A stretch of DNA of 64,000 nucleotides from VBDM01 sp049802235 (lineage in GTDB: Bacteria > Pseudomonadota > Gammaproteobacteria > Burkholderiales > SG8-39), in contig JBARMB010000049.1 of the NCBI GenBank assembly GCA_049802235.1, positions 1 through 64,000 on the forward strand. The letters run 5' to 3'. The stretch's first letter is position 1, and the number at the start of each line of letters is the position of its first letter. Of this stretch, positions 42,585-51,065 are shown piece by piece. The notes below the pieces were generated by a model that worked only from the letters and a program-made list of their open reading frames with translations, was not told the origin of the DNA and ran no database searches. Both the position numbers and the translations under genes were made by a program.

Positions 42585-43712
42585 CTACTTTATGAAGTTT
42601 CCGCCGTGGCCGATCATGGTCAAGTCGACGTACTGCGAGCCGCTGTGGCTGGTCGGCGAGAAGTTCACGATGAACCCGCCCAGATCGACGTTATTCATCG
42701 TTTCGAGCTCGCTTATCAGCTTCTCTCGCGTCAAATTCCTGCCCGCCCGCTTCAGGCCTTCAACCGTTACCTTGGCTGCAATGAACCCTTCGAGGCTCGA
42801 GAAATTGAAATCCTTGTTTCCGTCTTGGGTGAGCATTTGCTGGTATTCCTTCACGACGGCGACGCTCTGACTCCAGGGGAAGGGCACGACCTGCGAGATG
42901 ACCACGCCGTAGCCTTCGCTGCCCAGCGCGTCGGCGAGGGCTTTGCTGCCGACGAACGAAACGTTGTGGAACTGCGCCGCGCTGCCGGCTTTTTTCATCT
43001 GCCTTACAAACTCGGCGATCGAGGTGTAGGCCGAGATCATCACTACTGCGTCGGGGTGGACGGCGTTGATTTTCTTTACGGCGTCCTCGACTTTGACCGT
43101 GTTGCGCTCGACCGTCGCGGTGGTGGCGATTTTCATGTTGCGGCGGGCCATCGCGAGTTCCATGCCTTTCAACCCGGCCTGGCCGTAGGCATCGTTCTGA
43201 TAGAACACCGCGATGTTCTTGATGCCGGTGGAAACCAGTTGCTCGACGATTTTCTCCGTCTCGTCGAAGTAGCTTGCGCGCACGTTGAAAATGTAGCGGT
43301 TGACGGGGTTGCGCAATGCCTCCGCGCCCGTGAACGGCCCGATCAGCGGGACCTTGGCCTCCGTGAAAATCGGCATGGCGGCGACGGTGGTCGGCGTTCC
43401 GACATACGCGAACAGCGCGAACACCTTGTCTTCCTGGATGAATTTCTTCGTGTTCTCGGCGCAGAGAGCGCCCTCGTACTTGTCGTCGCGGGTTTTGAGC
43501 TCGATTTTTCTGCCGTAGACGCCGCCGTGGGCGTTGATTTGATCAAAATAAGCTTTCGCGCCGAGATTCATCTGAATGCCGAGCTGCGCGGCGGGACCGG
43601 AGAACGCGGCTGACTGGCCGAGTACGATCGAACTCGAAGTCAACCCCGGAGTCTGCGCGAACCCCGAGCCCACGGACGCTGCCACAAGCACAAGCAAAAG
43701 CAAGCGATTCAT
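42585..43712 (-). CDS. ABC transporter substrate-binding protein, LivJ-type (copy 3)
   Basis: This 375-residue protein is the most divergent of the three. It has a signal peptide ending GSGFAQ, a mature start GLTSSSIVLGQSAAFSG and YFDQINAHGGVYGRKIEL. Its C-terminus SHSGSQYVDLTMIGHGGNF aligns with the others. The ATG at 43712 has GGAGGG 5 bases upstream; a start 12 codons earlier is less likely. As the promoter-proximal gene of the three, it may be the ancestral one, but this is a guess. Confidence 0.88.
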   Translation of the reverse strand: MNRLLLLVLVAASVGSGFAQTPGLTSSSIVLGQSAAFSGPAAQLGIQMNLGAKAYFDQINAHGGVYGRKIELKTRDDKYEGALCAENTKKFIQEDKVFALFAYVGTPTTVAAMPIFTEAKVPLIGPFTGAEALRNPVNRYIFNVRASYFDETEKIVEQLVSTGIKNIAVFYQNDAYGQAGLKGMELAMARRNMKIATTATVERNTVKVEDAVKKINAVHPDAVVMISAYTSIAEFVRQMKKAGSAAQFHNVSFVGSKALADALGSEGYGVVISQVVPFPWSQSVAVVKEYQQMLTQDGNKDFNFSSLEGFIAAKVTVEGLKRAGRNLTREKLISELETMNNVDLGGFIVNFSPTSHSGSQYVDLTMIGHGGNFIK

Positions 43713-43841
43713 AAGACCCTCCCCACCCACAAACTCCCCTGACATCATTGTAGATCAACCACTGCACCGGTGCGCTGCGGCCTCGAGGCCGGTTACGCCA
43801 CCCCAAGGTTCCTCGGGAGTTATCGCCTGCTCGGCGAAATT

Positions 43842-43906
43842 AGAACCTTGTGGCTCCGGCCGCCGCTTCACGGCTTGACTTGCTGTCGCAAGTCAGCCTG
43901 CACCCA
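43842..43906 (+). repeat. 65-bp direct repeat, copy A
   Basis: 64 of 65 bases match 43943-44007. It contains a strong hairpin, TGACTTGC-TGTC-GCAAGTCA, flanked by GGC and GCC with one bulged base. The 317-base gap from 43713 to 44029 holds these repeats and no gene. Confidence 0.95.
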
Positions 43907-43942
43907 GGATTCCGAGGCAGTTTTTCGCTGTTCCGCGAAAAC

Positions 43943-44007
43943 AGAACCTTGTGGCTCCGGCCGCCGCTTCGCGGCTTGACTTGCTGTCGCAAGTCAGCCT
44001 GCACCCA
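43943..44007 (+). repeat. 65-bp direct repeat, copy B
   Basis: Copy B starts 101 bases after copy A. The DNA between copies (TCGC...GCGAAA) is also similar to the bases before copy A and to 44024-44045, which contain the dnaJ stop. A third, weaker unit therefore seems to include the dnaJ 3' end. The hairpins could act as the 3' end of the dnaK-dnaJ transcript. Confidence 0.93.
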
Positions 44008-44029
44008 AAGTCCCAGGAGAGTCTTTCGC

Positions 44030-45151
44030 CTACTCGGCAAAAAACTCTCTCACCTTGTCCATCCAGGATTTCGCGCGCGGATTGTGCCGGTCGCGGTCCT
44101 TCTGGCTGATCGTTTCGAACTCGCGCAGCAGCTCCTTCTGGCGCTCGGTCAGTGCAACGGGTGTTTCGATCGCGACGTGGCAGAGCAAATCGCCGTGCTC
44201 GCGGCTGCGCACCCCCTTGATGCCCTTGCCGCGCAGCCGGAAGATCCTTCCCGACTGCGTCTCGGCCGGAATCCTGATCCTGGCCGAGCCGTCGAGCGTG
44301 GGAATCTCGATTTCGCCGCCGAGCGCCGCGGTGGTGAAGCTGACCGGCATCTCGCAGTGCAGATCGTCGTGGGCGCGCTGAAACACCGCATGCGGCTTGA
44401 CCTGGATCTGCACGTAAAGGTCGCCCGTCGGGCCGCCGTTCACCCCGGGCTCGCCTTCGCCCGAAAGGCGGATACGGTCGCCATCGTCGACGCCCGCGGG
44501 GATCTTGACCGAGAGCGTCTTCTGTTTTTTCAGGCGTCCTGCTCCATGGCAGGTGTGGCAGGGATCGGAGATGACCTTGCCGGTGCCGTGGCATTTGGGG
44601 CAGGCCTGCTGGATGGAGAAGAAACCCTGCTGCATGCGCACCTGCCCGTGGCCGTTGCAGGTTTGGCAGGTCTTGGGCTGTGTGCCCGGCTTGGCACCGG
44701 TGCCGCCGCAGGTGCCGCAGTCCTCGTGAGTGGGAATCCGTATTTTGGTCTCGGTGCCATGCGCGGCCTGCTCCAGCCCGATCTCGAGGTTGTAACGCAG
44801 GTCGGAACCGCGGTACACGGAGGAGCGGCCTCCGCGCGCCTGGCCGAAAATGTCGCCGAAGACATCGCCGAAAGCATCGGCGAAACTCGAAAATCCCGCG
44901 CCCGCGCCTGCCATTCCCGCCTGGGGATCGATGCCCGCGTGACCGTAGCGGTCGTAGGCGGCGCGCTTGCTGGCATCGGAAATGACCTCGTAGGCTTCCT
45001 TAGCCTCCTTGAAGTGCTCTTCGGACTTGGGATTGTCGGGATTGCGGTCCGGGTGATGCTTCATGGCAAGGCGCCGATAGGCCTTTTTGATCGTCTCCTC
45101 GTCGGCGTCGCGGTTGACGCCCAGTACGTCGTAGTAATCGCGCTTTGCCAT
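44030..45151 (-). CDS. dnaJ: Chaperone DnaJ (Hsp40)
   Basis: DnaJ delivers unfolded proteins to DnaK and stimulates its ATPase. The 373-residue type I protein has a J domain (1-70, with HPDRNPDNP), a Gly-rich region (about 75-110) and four zinc-finger repeats. These are CGTCGGTG, CQTCNGHG, CPKCHGTG and CHTCHGAG. A C-terminal substrate-binding domain follows. It is downstream of dnaK with 88 bases between, which hold a repeat-rich hairpin and no sigma-32-like promoter. Confidence 0.97.
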   Translation of the reverse strand: MAKRDYYDVLGVNRDADEETIKKAYRRLAMKHHPDRNPDNPKSEEHFKEAKEAYEVISDASKRAAYDRYGHAGIDPQAGMAGAGAGFSSFADAFGDVFGDIFGQARGGRSSVYRGSDLRYNLEIGLEQAAHGTETKIRIPTHEDCGTCGGTGAKPGTQPKTCQTCNGHGQVRMQQGFFSIQQACPKCHGTGKVISDPCHTCHGAGRLKKQKTLSVKIPAGVDDGDRIRLSGEGEPGVNGGPTGDLYVQIQVKPHAVFQRAHDDLHCEMPVSFTTAALGGEIEIPTLDGSARIRIPAETQSGRIFRLRGKGIKGVRSREHGDLLCHVAIETPVALTERQKELLREFETISQKDRDRHNPRAKSWMDKVREFFAE

Positions 45152-45162
45152 GGGAAAGCCTT

Positions 45163-45234
45163 AAACGCAAAGACGCAAAGCACGCAAAGAAGGCTCTCTT
45201 TGCGTCACTTTGCGCCCTTTGCGGTTTTGCGTTG
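45163..45234. repeat. CGCAAAG repeat hairpin between dnaK and dnaJ
   Basis: Three direct copies of CGCAAAG (45166-45189) are followed by inverted CTTTGCG copies and a TTTTGCG, together able to form a long stem with internal mismatches. It sits where an mRNA processing or attenuation site between dnaK and dnaJ would act. Confidence 0.75.
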
Positions 45235-45239
45235 AGCCT

Positions 45240-47174
45240 CTACTTCTTGCCGTCTTTGACTTCGGTGAACTCGGCATCGACAACGTTGCCGTCGTCGGCT
45301 TTCTTCGAGTCGTTCGCATCGCCGCCGCCTTGCGCCGATTGCGCCTGAGCCTGCTGCGCTTCGGCGTACATTTTTTCTCCGAGCTTCTGCGCCGCCTGCT
45401 CCAGAGCCTGTGTCTTGGCGTCGATCGTCGCCTTGTCGTCCACCTTCAGCGCCTCTTCGGCGTCCTTGAGCGCTGCCTCGATCTTCGATTTCTCGTCGGC
45501 ACCGATCTTTTCGCCGTATTCCGTGAGCGATTTTTTCACCGAGTGCACCAGGGCGTCGAGCTGGTTGCGCGCGGTGACGAGCTCGAGCTGCTTCTTGTCA
45601 TCGGCGGCGTGAGCTTCGGCGTCCTTGACCATGCGCTGGATCTCGGTTTCGTTGAGACCGCTCGAGGCCTGGATCTTGATCTTGTTTTCCTTGCCGGTGG
45701 CCTTGTCCTTCGCCGACACGTGCAGGATGCCGTTGGCGTCGATGTCGAACGTCACCTCGATCTGCGGCATGCCGCGGGGCGCCGGCGGGATGTCGGTCAG
45801 GTTGAACTGGCCGAGGCTCTTGTTGCCCGCGGCCAGATCGCGCTCGCCCTGCAGCACGTGGATCGTGACCGCGGTCTGGCTGTCATCTGCGGTAGAGAAG
45901 ATCTGCTGCGCCTTGGTCGGAACGGTGGTGTTCTTCTGGATGAGCTTGGTCATCACCCCGCCGAGGGTCTCGATGCCGAGCGACAGCGGTGTCACGTCGA
46001 GCAGCAGCACGTCCTTCACTTCGCCCTTGAGAACGCCGCCCTGGATCGCCGCGCCGACCGCAACGGCCTCATCCGGATTGACGTCTTTCCTCGGTTCCTT
46101 GCCGAAGAAATCCTTCACCGTTTCCTGGACCTTGGGCATGCGCGTCATGCCGCCGACCAGGATCACGTCCTCGATGTCGGATACCTTGAGCCCGGCGTCC
46201 TTCAGCGCGATGCGGCAGGGCTCGACCGTCTTCTCGATCAGCGCCTCGACCAGACTCTCGAACTTGGCGCGGGTGATCTTGATGGCGAGGTGCTTGGGTC
46301 CGCTCTTGTCGGCCGTGACGTAAGGCAGGTTGATCTCGGTCTGTTGCGAGGACGAGAGCTCGATCTTCGCCTTTTCGGCGGCTTCCTTGAGCCGCTGCAA
46401 TGCAAGCACGTCGTGCCTGAGATCGATGCCCTGTTCCTTCTTGAACTCGTCGCAGAGATAATCGATCAGGCGCTGGTCGAAGTCCTCGCCGCCGAGGAAC
46501 GTGTCGCCGTTGGTCGAAAGCACTTCAAACTGGTGCTCGCCCTCGACCTCGGCGATCTCGATGATGGAAATGTCGAACGTCCCGCCGCCGAGGTCATATA
46601 CCGCGATCTTGCGGTCGCCTTCTTTCTTGTCCAGGCCGAATGCGAGCGCGGCCGCGGTTGGCTCGTTGATGATGCGTTTCACTTCGAGCCCGGCGATGCG
46701 ACCGGCGTCCTTGGTTGCCTGGCGCTGCGAATCGTTGAAATAGGCCGGGACGGTGATGACCGCCTCGGTCACTTCCTCGCCGAGATAGTCCTCGGCGGTC
46801 TTCTTCATCTTGCGCAGCACCTGCGCCGACACTTCCTGCGGCGCAATCTTCTTGCCGCGCACCTCGACCCAGGCGTCGTTGTTGTCGGCCTTGACGATCT
46901 TGAAGGGCATCAGGTCGATGTCCTTCTGCACTTCCTTTTCATCGAAGCGGCGGCCGATGAGGCGCTTCACCGCGTACAACGTATTCTTGGGATTGGTCAC
47001 CGCCTGGCGTTTTGCCGGCGCGCCGACAAGAACCTCGCCGTCTTCCATGTAGGCGACGATGGAGGGCGTGGTGCGGGCGCCTTCAGAGTTCTCGATCACC
47101 TTGGGCTTGCCGCCCTCAATGATCGCAACACAGGAGTTGGTCGTCCCGAGGTCGATTCCGATGATCTTTCCCAT
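45240..47174 (-). CDS. dnaK: Chaperone DnaK (Hsp70)
   Basis: DnaK binds exposed hydrophobic peptides under ATP control. The 644-residue protein begins MGKIIGIDLGTTNSCVAI (phosphate loop 1) and has VYDLGGGTFDISI and ILVGGMTRMPKV in the ATPase domain. The substrate-binding domain follows the linker DVLLLDVTPLSLGIE, and a helical lid ends DAEFTEVKD. AAGGAAGG lies 4 bases before the ATG at 47174. The longer open frame has no family match. Confidence 0.98.
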   Translation of the reverse strand: MGKIIGIDLGTTNSCVAIIEGGKPKVIENSEGARTTPSIVAYMEDGEVLVGAPAKRQAVTNPKNTLYAVKRLIGRRFDEKEVQKDIDLMPFKIVKADNNDAWVEVRGKKIAPQEVSAQVLRKMKKTAEDYLGEEVTEAVITVPAYFNDSQRQATKDAGRIAGLEVKRIINEPTAAALAFGLDKKEGDRKIAVYDLGGGTFDISIIEIAEVEGEHQFEVLSTNGDTFLGGEDFDQRLIDYLCDEFKKEQGIDLRHDVLALQRLKEAAEKAKIELSSSQQTEINLPYVTADKSGPKHLAIKITRAKFESLVEALIEKTVEPCRIALKDAGLKVSDIEDVILVGGMTRMPKVQETVKDFFGKEPRKDVNPDEAVAVGAAIQGGVLKGEVKDVLLLDVTPLSLGIETLGGVMTKLIQKNTTVPTKAQQIFSTADDSQTAVTIHVLQGERDLAAGNKSLGQFNLTDIPPAPRGMPQIEVTFDIDANGILHVSAKDKATGKENKIKIQASSGLNETEIQRMVKDAEAHAADDKKQLELVTARNQLDALVHSVKKSLTEYGEKIGADEKSKIEAALKDAEEALKVDDKATIDAKTQALEQAAQKLGEKMYAEAQQAQAQSAQGGGDANDSKKADDGNVVDAEFTEVKDGKK

Positions 47175-47216
47175 AACCCTTCCTTTTGAATTTGCGGGCA
47201 AATAACCTTGTTTTTG

Positions 47217-47244
47217 ATATGGGGGCCGTTGGCTGAAGTTCAAG
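47217..47244 (-). promoter_or_regulatory. Sigma-32-type heat-shock promoter of dnaK
   Basis: Reading the minus strand: CTTGAA (47244-47239), 14 bases, then CCCCATAT (47224-47217). This matches the RpoH consensus very well. The -35 element overlaps the grpE stop codon. dnaK would have a leader of about 35-40 bases. Confidence 0.75.
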
Positions 47245-47809
47245 CATCCCTGGGTTTGGAAACGGTCACCAGGGCCGGCCGGATCACGCGGTCATGCAGG
47301 GCATAGCCTTTCTGCAATACGTTGATTACGGTGTTGGGCTCCTTGTCCGAGGGCAGCATGCTGATGGCTTGGTGCCGGTGCGGATCGAATTTCTCGCCGA
47401 CCGGGTTGATCTCCTTGAGATTGGCCTTCTCGAAAGCCGCATTCAGCTGCTTCAGCGTCAGCCCCACTCCGCTTTTCAGCGCGCCGGCGGAAGCCGAGTC
47501 CGCAGCCAGCGTCGCTTCGAGACTGTCCTTGACGGGAAGCAGCTCGACGGCGAAGTTTTCGATCGCGTACTTGTGCGCGTTGGCAAGCTCGATCTGCGTG
47601 CGCTTGCGGATGTTGTCGGCCTCGGCCTTGGCGCGCAGCCAGGCGTCGTGGTGTTCCTGCGCCTTGAGCTCGGCCTGCCGCAGCAACTCTTCGGTGCCGG
47701 GCATGACTTCGATCTTGTCCTCCCGGGTTCCGGATTCGGCCGGTAGCGGGGAATCAGCGTGAGTTGCGTCGATCGGCGTGAGTGGCGCCTGTTGTTCGGG
47801 TTCGGGCAT
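47240..47809 (-). CDS. grpE: Nucleotide exchange factor GrpE
   Basis: GrpE releases ADP from DnaK. The 189-residue protein has an acidic, variable N-terminus, a long coiled-coil helix (about 50-100, with AEADNIRKRTQIE) and the C-terminal beta domain. The C-terminal domain includes GEKFDPHRHQAI and VLQKGYALHDRVIRPALV. The ATG at 47809 has CGGAG about 6 bases upstream. The genes dnaJ, dnaK and grpE run grpE-dnaK-dnaJ in transcription order. Confidence 0.96.
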   Translation of the reverse strand: MPEPEQQAPLTPIDATHADSPLPAESGTREDKIEVMPGTEELLRQAELKAQEHHDAWLRAKAEADNIRKRTQIELANAHKYAIENFAVELLPVKDSLEATLAADSASAGALKSGVGLTLKQLNAAFEKANLKEINPVGEKFDPHRHQAISMLPSDKEPNTVINVLQKGYALHDRVIRPALVTVSKPRDA

Positions 47810-47833
47810 AATTACTCCGGAAAGTGATGCCTT

Positions 47834-47861
47834 AACTTGGGTCCGTGGCGACGATTTCAAG
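47834..47861 (-). promoter_or_regulatory. Sigma-32-like promoter of grpE
   Basis: On the minus strand: CTTGAAA (47861-47855), 13 bases, then CCCAAGTT (47841-47834). The -10 element is weaker than that of dnaK. The leader would be about 19 bases, just long enough for the Shine-Dalgarno sequence. Confidence 0.5.
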
Positions 47862-47881
47862 CCCGGGCCGGACGCGGCTGG

Positions 47882-48985
47882 TCAGGTGCTGGCGCCGCCC
47901 TCGAGCGCGCGTTTGCGGCTCACTTCTGCGCCCGTCTTCGCTGCCTGCGCATCCCAGGACTCGCTCACCCAGCCCTCGAGGTGGTCGCGCGCGATCGCCG
48001 CGAGGGCCCGGATCCAGTCGTCGCGCTCGTTCAGGCAGGGCAGCAGATGAAACTCCTTGCCGCCTGCACCTAGGAAAGTCGCCTTGCCCCCGATGCCGAT
48101 CTCCTCGAGCGTCTCCAGGCAGTCGGCAGTGAACCCGGGGCAGATGACATCCACACGGCGCACGCCCTTCCTGCCGTACTCGGCCAGCGTCGATGCGGTG
48201 TAGGGCTTCAGCCACTCCGTGCGCCCGAAGCGGGACTGGAACGCGAGCTGCCAGTGGCTGTCGGCAAGCTGGAGCTCTTCGGCCAGCAGCCGCGCGGTCT
48301 TCTGACACTCGCAATGGTAGGGGTCGCCGCGCGCGAGCGTGTAGCGGGGCAGCCCGTGGAAGCTCATCAACAGCTTGTCGGGGCGTCCCGATTGCCGCCA
48401 GTGCTCGCGCACGACATTCGCCAGGGCCTCGACATAGGCCGGATGATCGTGAAAGTGCTTCACCATGCGGACTTCGGGCACGTTCCGGGTCTGCTGCAGG
48501 AATGCGGCGACCTCGTCGAATGCCGTGGCAGTGGTGCTCGCCGCATATTGCGGATACAGCGGCAGCACCAGAACGCGCTCGCAACCCTCCAATTTCAGCC
48601 TGGAGAGCACGCCCCGGATCGCAGGCTCGCCGTAGCGCATGGCGAAATCGACCGTGAACGGCGAGCGCAGCTGCAGGCCGAAGTAACCGCGCAGCAGCCG
48701 CGCCTGCCGCTCGGTGTGCACCCTGAGGGGCGAGCCATCGCGGGTCCAGATGCAGGCGTACTTCTGCGCCGATTTTTTCGGCCGCGTATTGAGAATGACC
48801 CCGTTAAGAATGGGCCACCAGATCGCGCGCGGGATCTCGATCACGCGTGGGTCCGACAGGAACTGCTTCAGGTAGCGGCGCACCGCGGGCGCAGTGGGCG
48901 CTGCGGGCGTGCCGAGGTTGACGAGCAGGATCGCGGTCTTGGCGATTGCACCGTGCTTGTGCTCCGGCTCGGGGAGATAGCCCAT
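47882..48985 (-). CDS. hemH: Ferrochelatase
   Basis: HemH inserts ferrous iron into protoporphyrin IX, the last step of protohaem synthesis. The 367-residue protein has LLVNLGTPAAP near the N-terminus, the catalytic His in LLMSFHGLPRY, and TADCLETLEEIG, where the glutamates of the metal/porphyrin site lie. It is slightly longer than E. coli HemH because of extra residues at both ends. The position between grpE and hrcA is seen in other Betaproteobacteria. It has no visible promoter of its own; the 78 bases before it, up to hrcA, hold no gene. Confidence 0.95.
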   Translation of the reverse strand: MGYLPEPEHKHGAIAKTAILLVNLGTPAAPTAPAVRRYLKQFLSDPRVIEIPRAIWWPILNGVILNTRPKKSAQKYACIWTRDGSPLRVHTERQARLLRGYFGLQLRSPFTVDFAMRYGEPAIRGVLSRLKLEGCERVLVLPLYPQYAASTTATAFDEVAAFLQQTRNVPEVRMVKHFHDHPAYVEALANVVREHWRQSGRPDKLLMSFHGLPRYTLARGDPYHCECQKTARLLAEELQLADSHWQLAFQSRFGRTEWLKPYTASTLAEYGRKGVRRVDVICPGFTADCLETLEEIGIGGKATFLGAGGKEFHLLPCLNERDDWIRALAAIARDHLEGWVSESWDAQAAKTGAEVSRKRALEGGAST

Positions 48986-49063
48986 TACGAGTCAAGGATG
49001 GAGAGTTTTCCGGAGTTTCGGACGCGAATGTCCTGCTTCGACGCCGGGCCCCGGTGTGGAAAT

Positions 49064-50083
49064 TCAGTGCTGCGACAACGCGCTCGACAGCAGCTTCGCC
49101 GTAATATCGACGATCGGGATGACGCGCTCGTAAGCCATCCGGGTCGGCCCGATCACGCCGACCGTGCCGACGACCTGGCCGTCGACTTCGTAGGGTGCGG
49201 TCACGACGCTGCATTCATCGAGCGGCGCGATGCCCGACTCGCCGCCGATGTAAATCTGCACCCCTTGCCCGCGGCTGTTGAGCTCGAGGATCTGCATGAG
49301 CAGCGTTTTTCTCTCGAACAGATCGAACAGCTCCCGCAGCCGCGACATGTTCGAGGCGAGGTCCTGGGAATCGAGCAGGTTCTTTTCGCCCGAGATGACG
49401 TAGTTCTCGGTCGAATCCGACAAAGCCTGGCTGCCGGCTTCGAGCGCCGCCGTCATGAGCTGCATCACGTTCTCGCGCAGCTGCTTCAGTTCGTCGTGCA
49501 CGCGGCGATGGATCTCGTCGAAGGCAAGGCCGGCGTAGTTCTGGTTGAGGAAGTTCGCCGCCATGGTCAGTTCGGCCGGCGTGTAGGTCTTCTCGTTGAA
49601 CAGGATGCGGTTCTGCACGTCGCCGTCGGGCGTCACGATGATCAGCAGCACCCGCTTGTCGGACAAGGCCAGAAATTCAATATGGCGGAAAGCGGGGGCC
49701 TTGCGCTTGGTTGCGATCACCACGCCGGCGAAATGGGTGAGCTCGGAGAGCAACTGCGAGGCCGAGCTGATCAGACGCTGCGGGCGGTCGGGGTGCAGAT
49801 TGACTTCGAGCTGGTTGATCTCGATCCGGTCGAGCGGCTTCACCGTGAGCAGCGTATCGACGAAGAAGCGGTAGCCGCGCGTGGTGGGCACGCGCCCCGC
49901 CGATGTATGCGGGCTGGCGACGAATCCGAGCTCCTCGAGGTCGGCCATGACGTTGCGGATCGTGGCCGGACTGAGGTCAAGTCCGGAATAGCGCGACAGT
50001 GCGCGCGAGCCGACCGGTTCCCCTTCGACGATATAGCGCTCTACCAGGGTTTTGAGCAGGATCTGGGCGCGGCGGTCAAGCAT
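49064..50083 (-). CDS. hrcA: Heat-inducible transcription repressor HrcA
   Basis: HrcA binds CIRCE operators (typically before groESL) and needs GroEL to stay active. The 339-residue protein has an N-terminal winged helix (about 1-70, with GLDLSPATIRNVMADLEELG). A GAF-like core and dimer region with TPDGDVQNRI and VIGPTRMAYERVIPIVD follow. No CIRCE sequence (TTAGCACTC-N9-GAGTGCTAA) is visible in the window, so targets lie elsewhere. A small inverted repeat GATTCT-AC-AGAATC (50091-50104) lies just before the gene. Confidence 0.95.
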   Translation of the reverse strand: MLDRRAQILLKTLVERYIVEGEPVGSRALSRYSGLDLSPATIRNVMADLEELGFVASPHTSAGRVPTTRGYRFFVDTLLTVKPLDRIEINQLEVNLHPDRPQRLISSASQLLSELTHFAGVVIATKRKAPAFRHIEFLALSDKRVLLIIVTPDGDVQNRILFNEKTYTPAELTMAANFLNQNYAGLAFDEIHRRVHDELKQLRENVMQLMTAALEAGSQALSDSTENYVISGEKNLLDSQDLASNMSRLRELFDLFERKTLLMQILELNSRGQGVQIYIGGESGIAPLDECSVVTAPYEVDGQVVGTVGVIGPTRMAYERVIPIVDITAKLLSSALSQH

Positions 50084-50183
50084 GATCCCCGATTCTACAG
50101 AATCCGCCGGGTTTGAGCTTCCTTTTCATGGTTCTGATGATGGTTTTTTGTCACCGATACATGTTCATGATTTAATGCCGGTC

Positions 50184-51053
50184 ATGCCCGCTTTCAATAC
50201 GGTCGCCCTGATCGGTCGCCACCACACCCCCGACGTCGCCGCTGCGCTCGTGACGATGGGCGAATATTTGCGCCGGCAGGGATGCGAAGTCCTGGTAGAA
50301 GAGGAGACAGCCGCCAACAGCCGTATCAGCGGCTTCCCGATCGCCGATTACGGCGAGATCGGCGCCAGGGCCAATCTCGCCGTCGTCCAGGGCGGAGACG
50401 GCAGCATGCTCAGCGCTGCACGGCACCTTGCTGTTCATCACGTGCCCCTGATCGGCGTCAATCAGGGCCGGCTCGGCTTCATGACCGATATCGCCTCGGG
50501 CAAGATGATTGAGGCGATGGGCGAGGTGCTCTCCGGCAAGTACTCGCTGGAGGAGCGCACCATGCTCGCCGCCGAAGTGCTCCGCAACGGCGCGACCACG
50601 CTCTCGACGCTCGCGCTCAACGATGCGGTGGTCAACAAGGGCGCGGTAGGGCGGTTGATCGAATTCCTGGTCCACATCGACGGGGAGTTCGTCTATGATC
50701 TTCGTTCCGACGGCCTCATCGTCGCCACGCCGACCGGCTCCACGGCCTACGCGCTGTCGTCAAATGGACCCATCCTCCAGCCGAGCGTGTCTGCATTCTC
50801 GCTGGTACCGATCTGTCCGCACACGCTTTCCAACCGGCCCATCATGGTGAGCGATCGCTCGGCGATCGAGATCACGCTGAAGCACGCGATCGACGCGCGC
50901 CTGCATTTCGACGGTCAGCCGCAGTGCGACCTGCACCAGGGTGACCGCGTCATGATCCGCCGCGCCGGGCATTCGATCACCTTTGTACATCCTCCGGGTT
51001 ACAGTTACTACGCCATGCTGCGCGAGAAGCTGCACTGGACCGAAGTCCTGTAA
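50184..51053 (+). CDS. nadK: NAD kinase
   Basis: NadK phosphorylates NAD+ to NADP+ with ATP. The 289-residue protein has the GGDGS motif (70-74), LGFMTDI, an NDAVVNKGAVGRLIEF segment and DGLIVATPTGSTAY. All fit class I NadK. The ATG at 50184 gives the PAFNTVALIGRHHTPDV opening; another ATG lies three codons upstream. Neither has a good Shine-Dalgarno sequence. It is divergent from hrcA by 100 bases and 12 bases ahead of recN. Confidence 0.95.
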   Translation: MPAFNTVALIGRHHTPDVAAALVTMGEYLRRQGCEVLVEEETAANSRISGFPIADYGEIGARANLAVVQGGDGSMLSAARHLAVHHVPLIGVNQGRLGFMTDIASGKMIEAMGEVLSGKYSLEERTMLAAEVLRNGATTLSTLALNDAVVNKGAVGRLIEFLVHIDGEFVYDLRSDGLIVATPTGSTAYALSSNGPILQPSVSAFSLVPICPHTLSNRPIMVSDRSAIEITLKHAIDARLHFDGQPQCDLHQGDRVMIRRAGHSITFVHPPGYSYYAMLREKLHWTEVL

Positions 51054-51065
51054 GCGGGAACGGCC

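Noticed and set aside
43842..44007. Possible CRISPR-like array
   Set aside because: Only two good copies of 65 bp with a 36-bp interval that is itself related between units, and no cas genes.
45210..47189. 659-codon plus-strand frame opposite dnaK
   Set aside because: Open only because of GC-rich codon use in dnaK; no family features.
50091..50104. GATTCT-AC-AGAATC as a CIRCE or HrcA operator before hrcA
   Set aside because: It does not match TTAGCACTC-N9-GAGTGCTAA and is too short to be told from chance.
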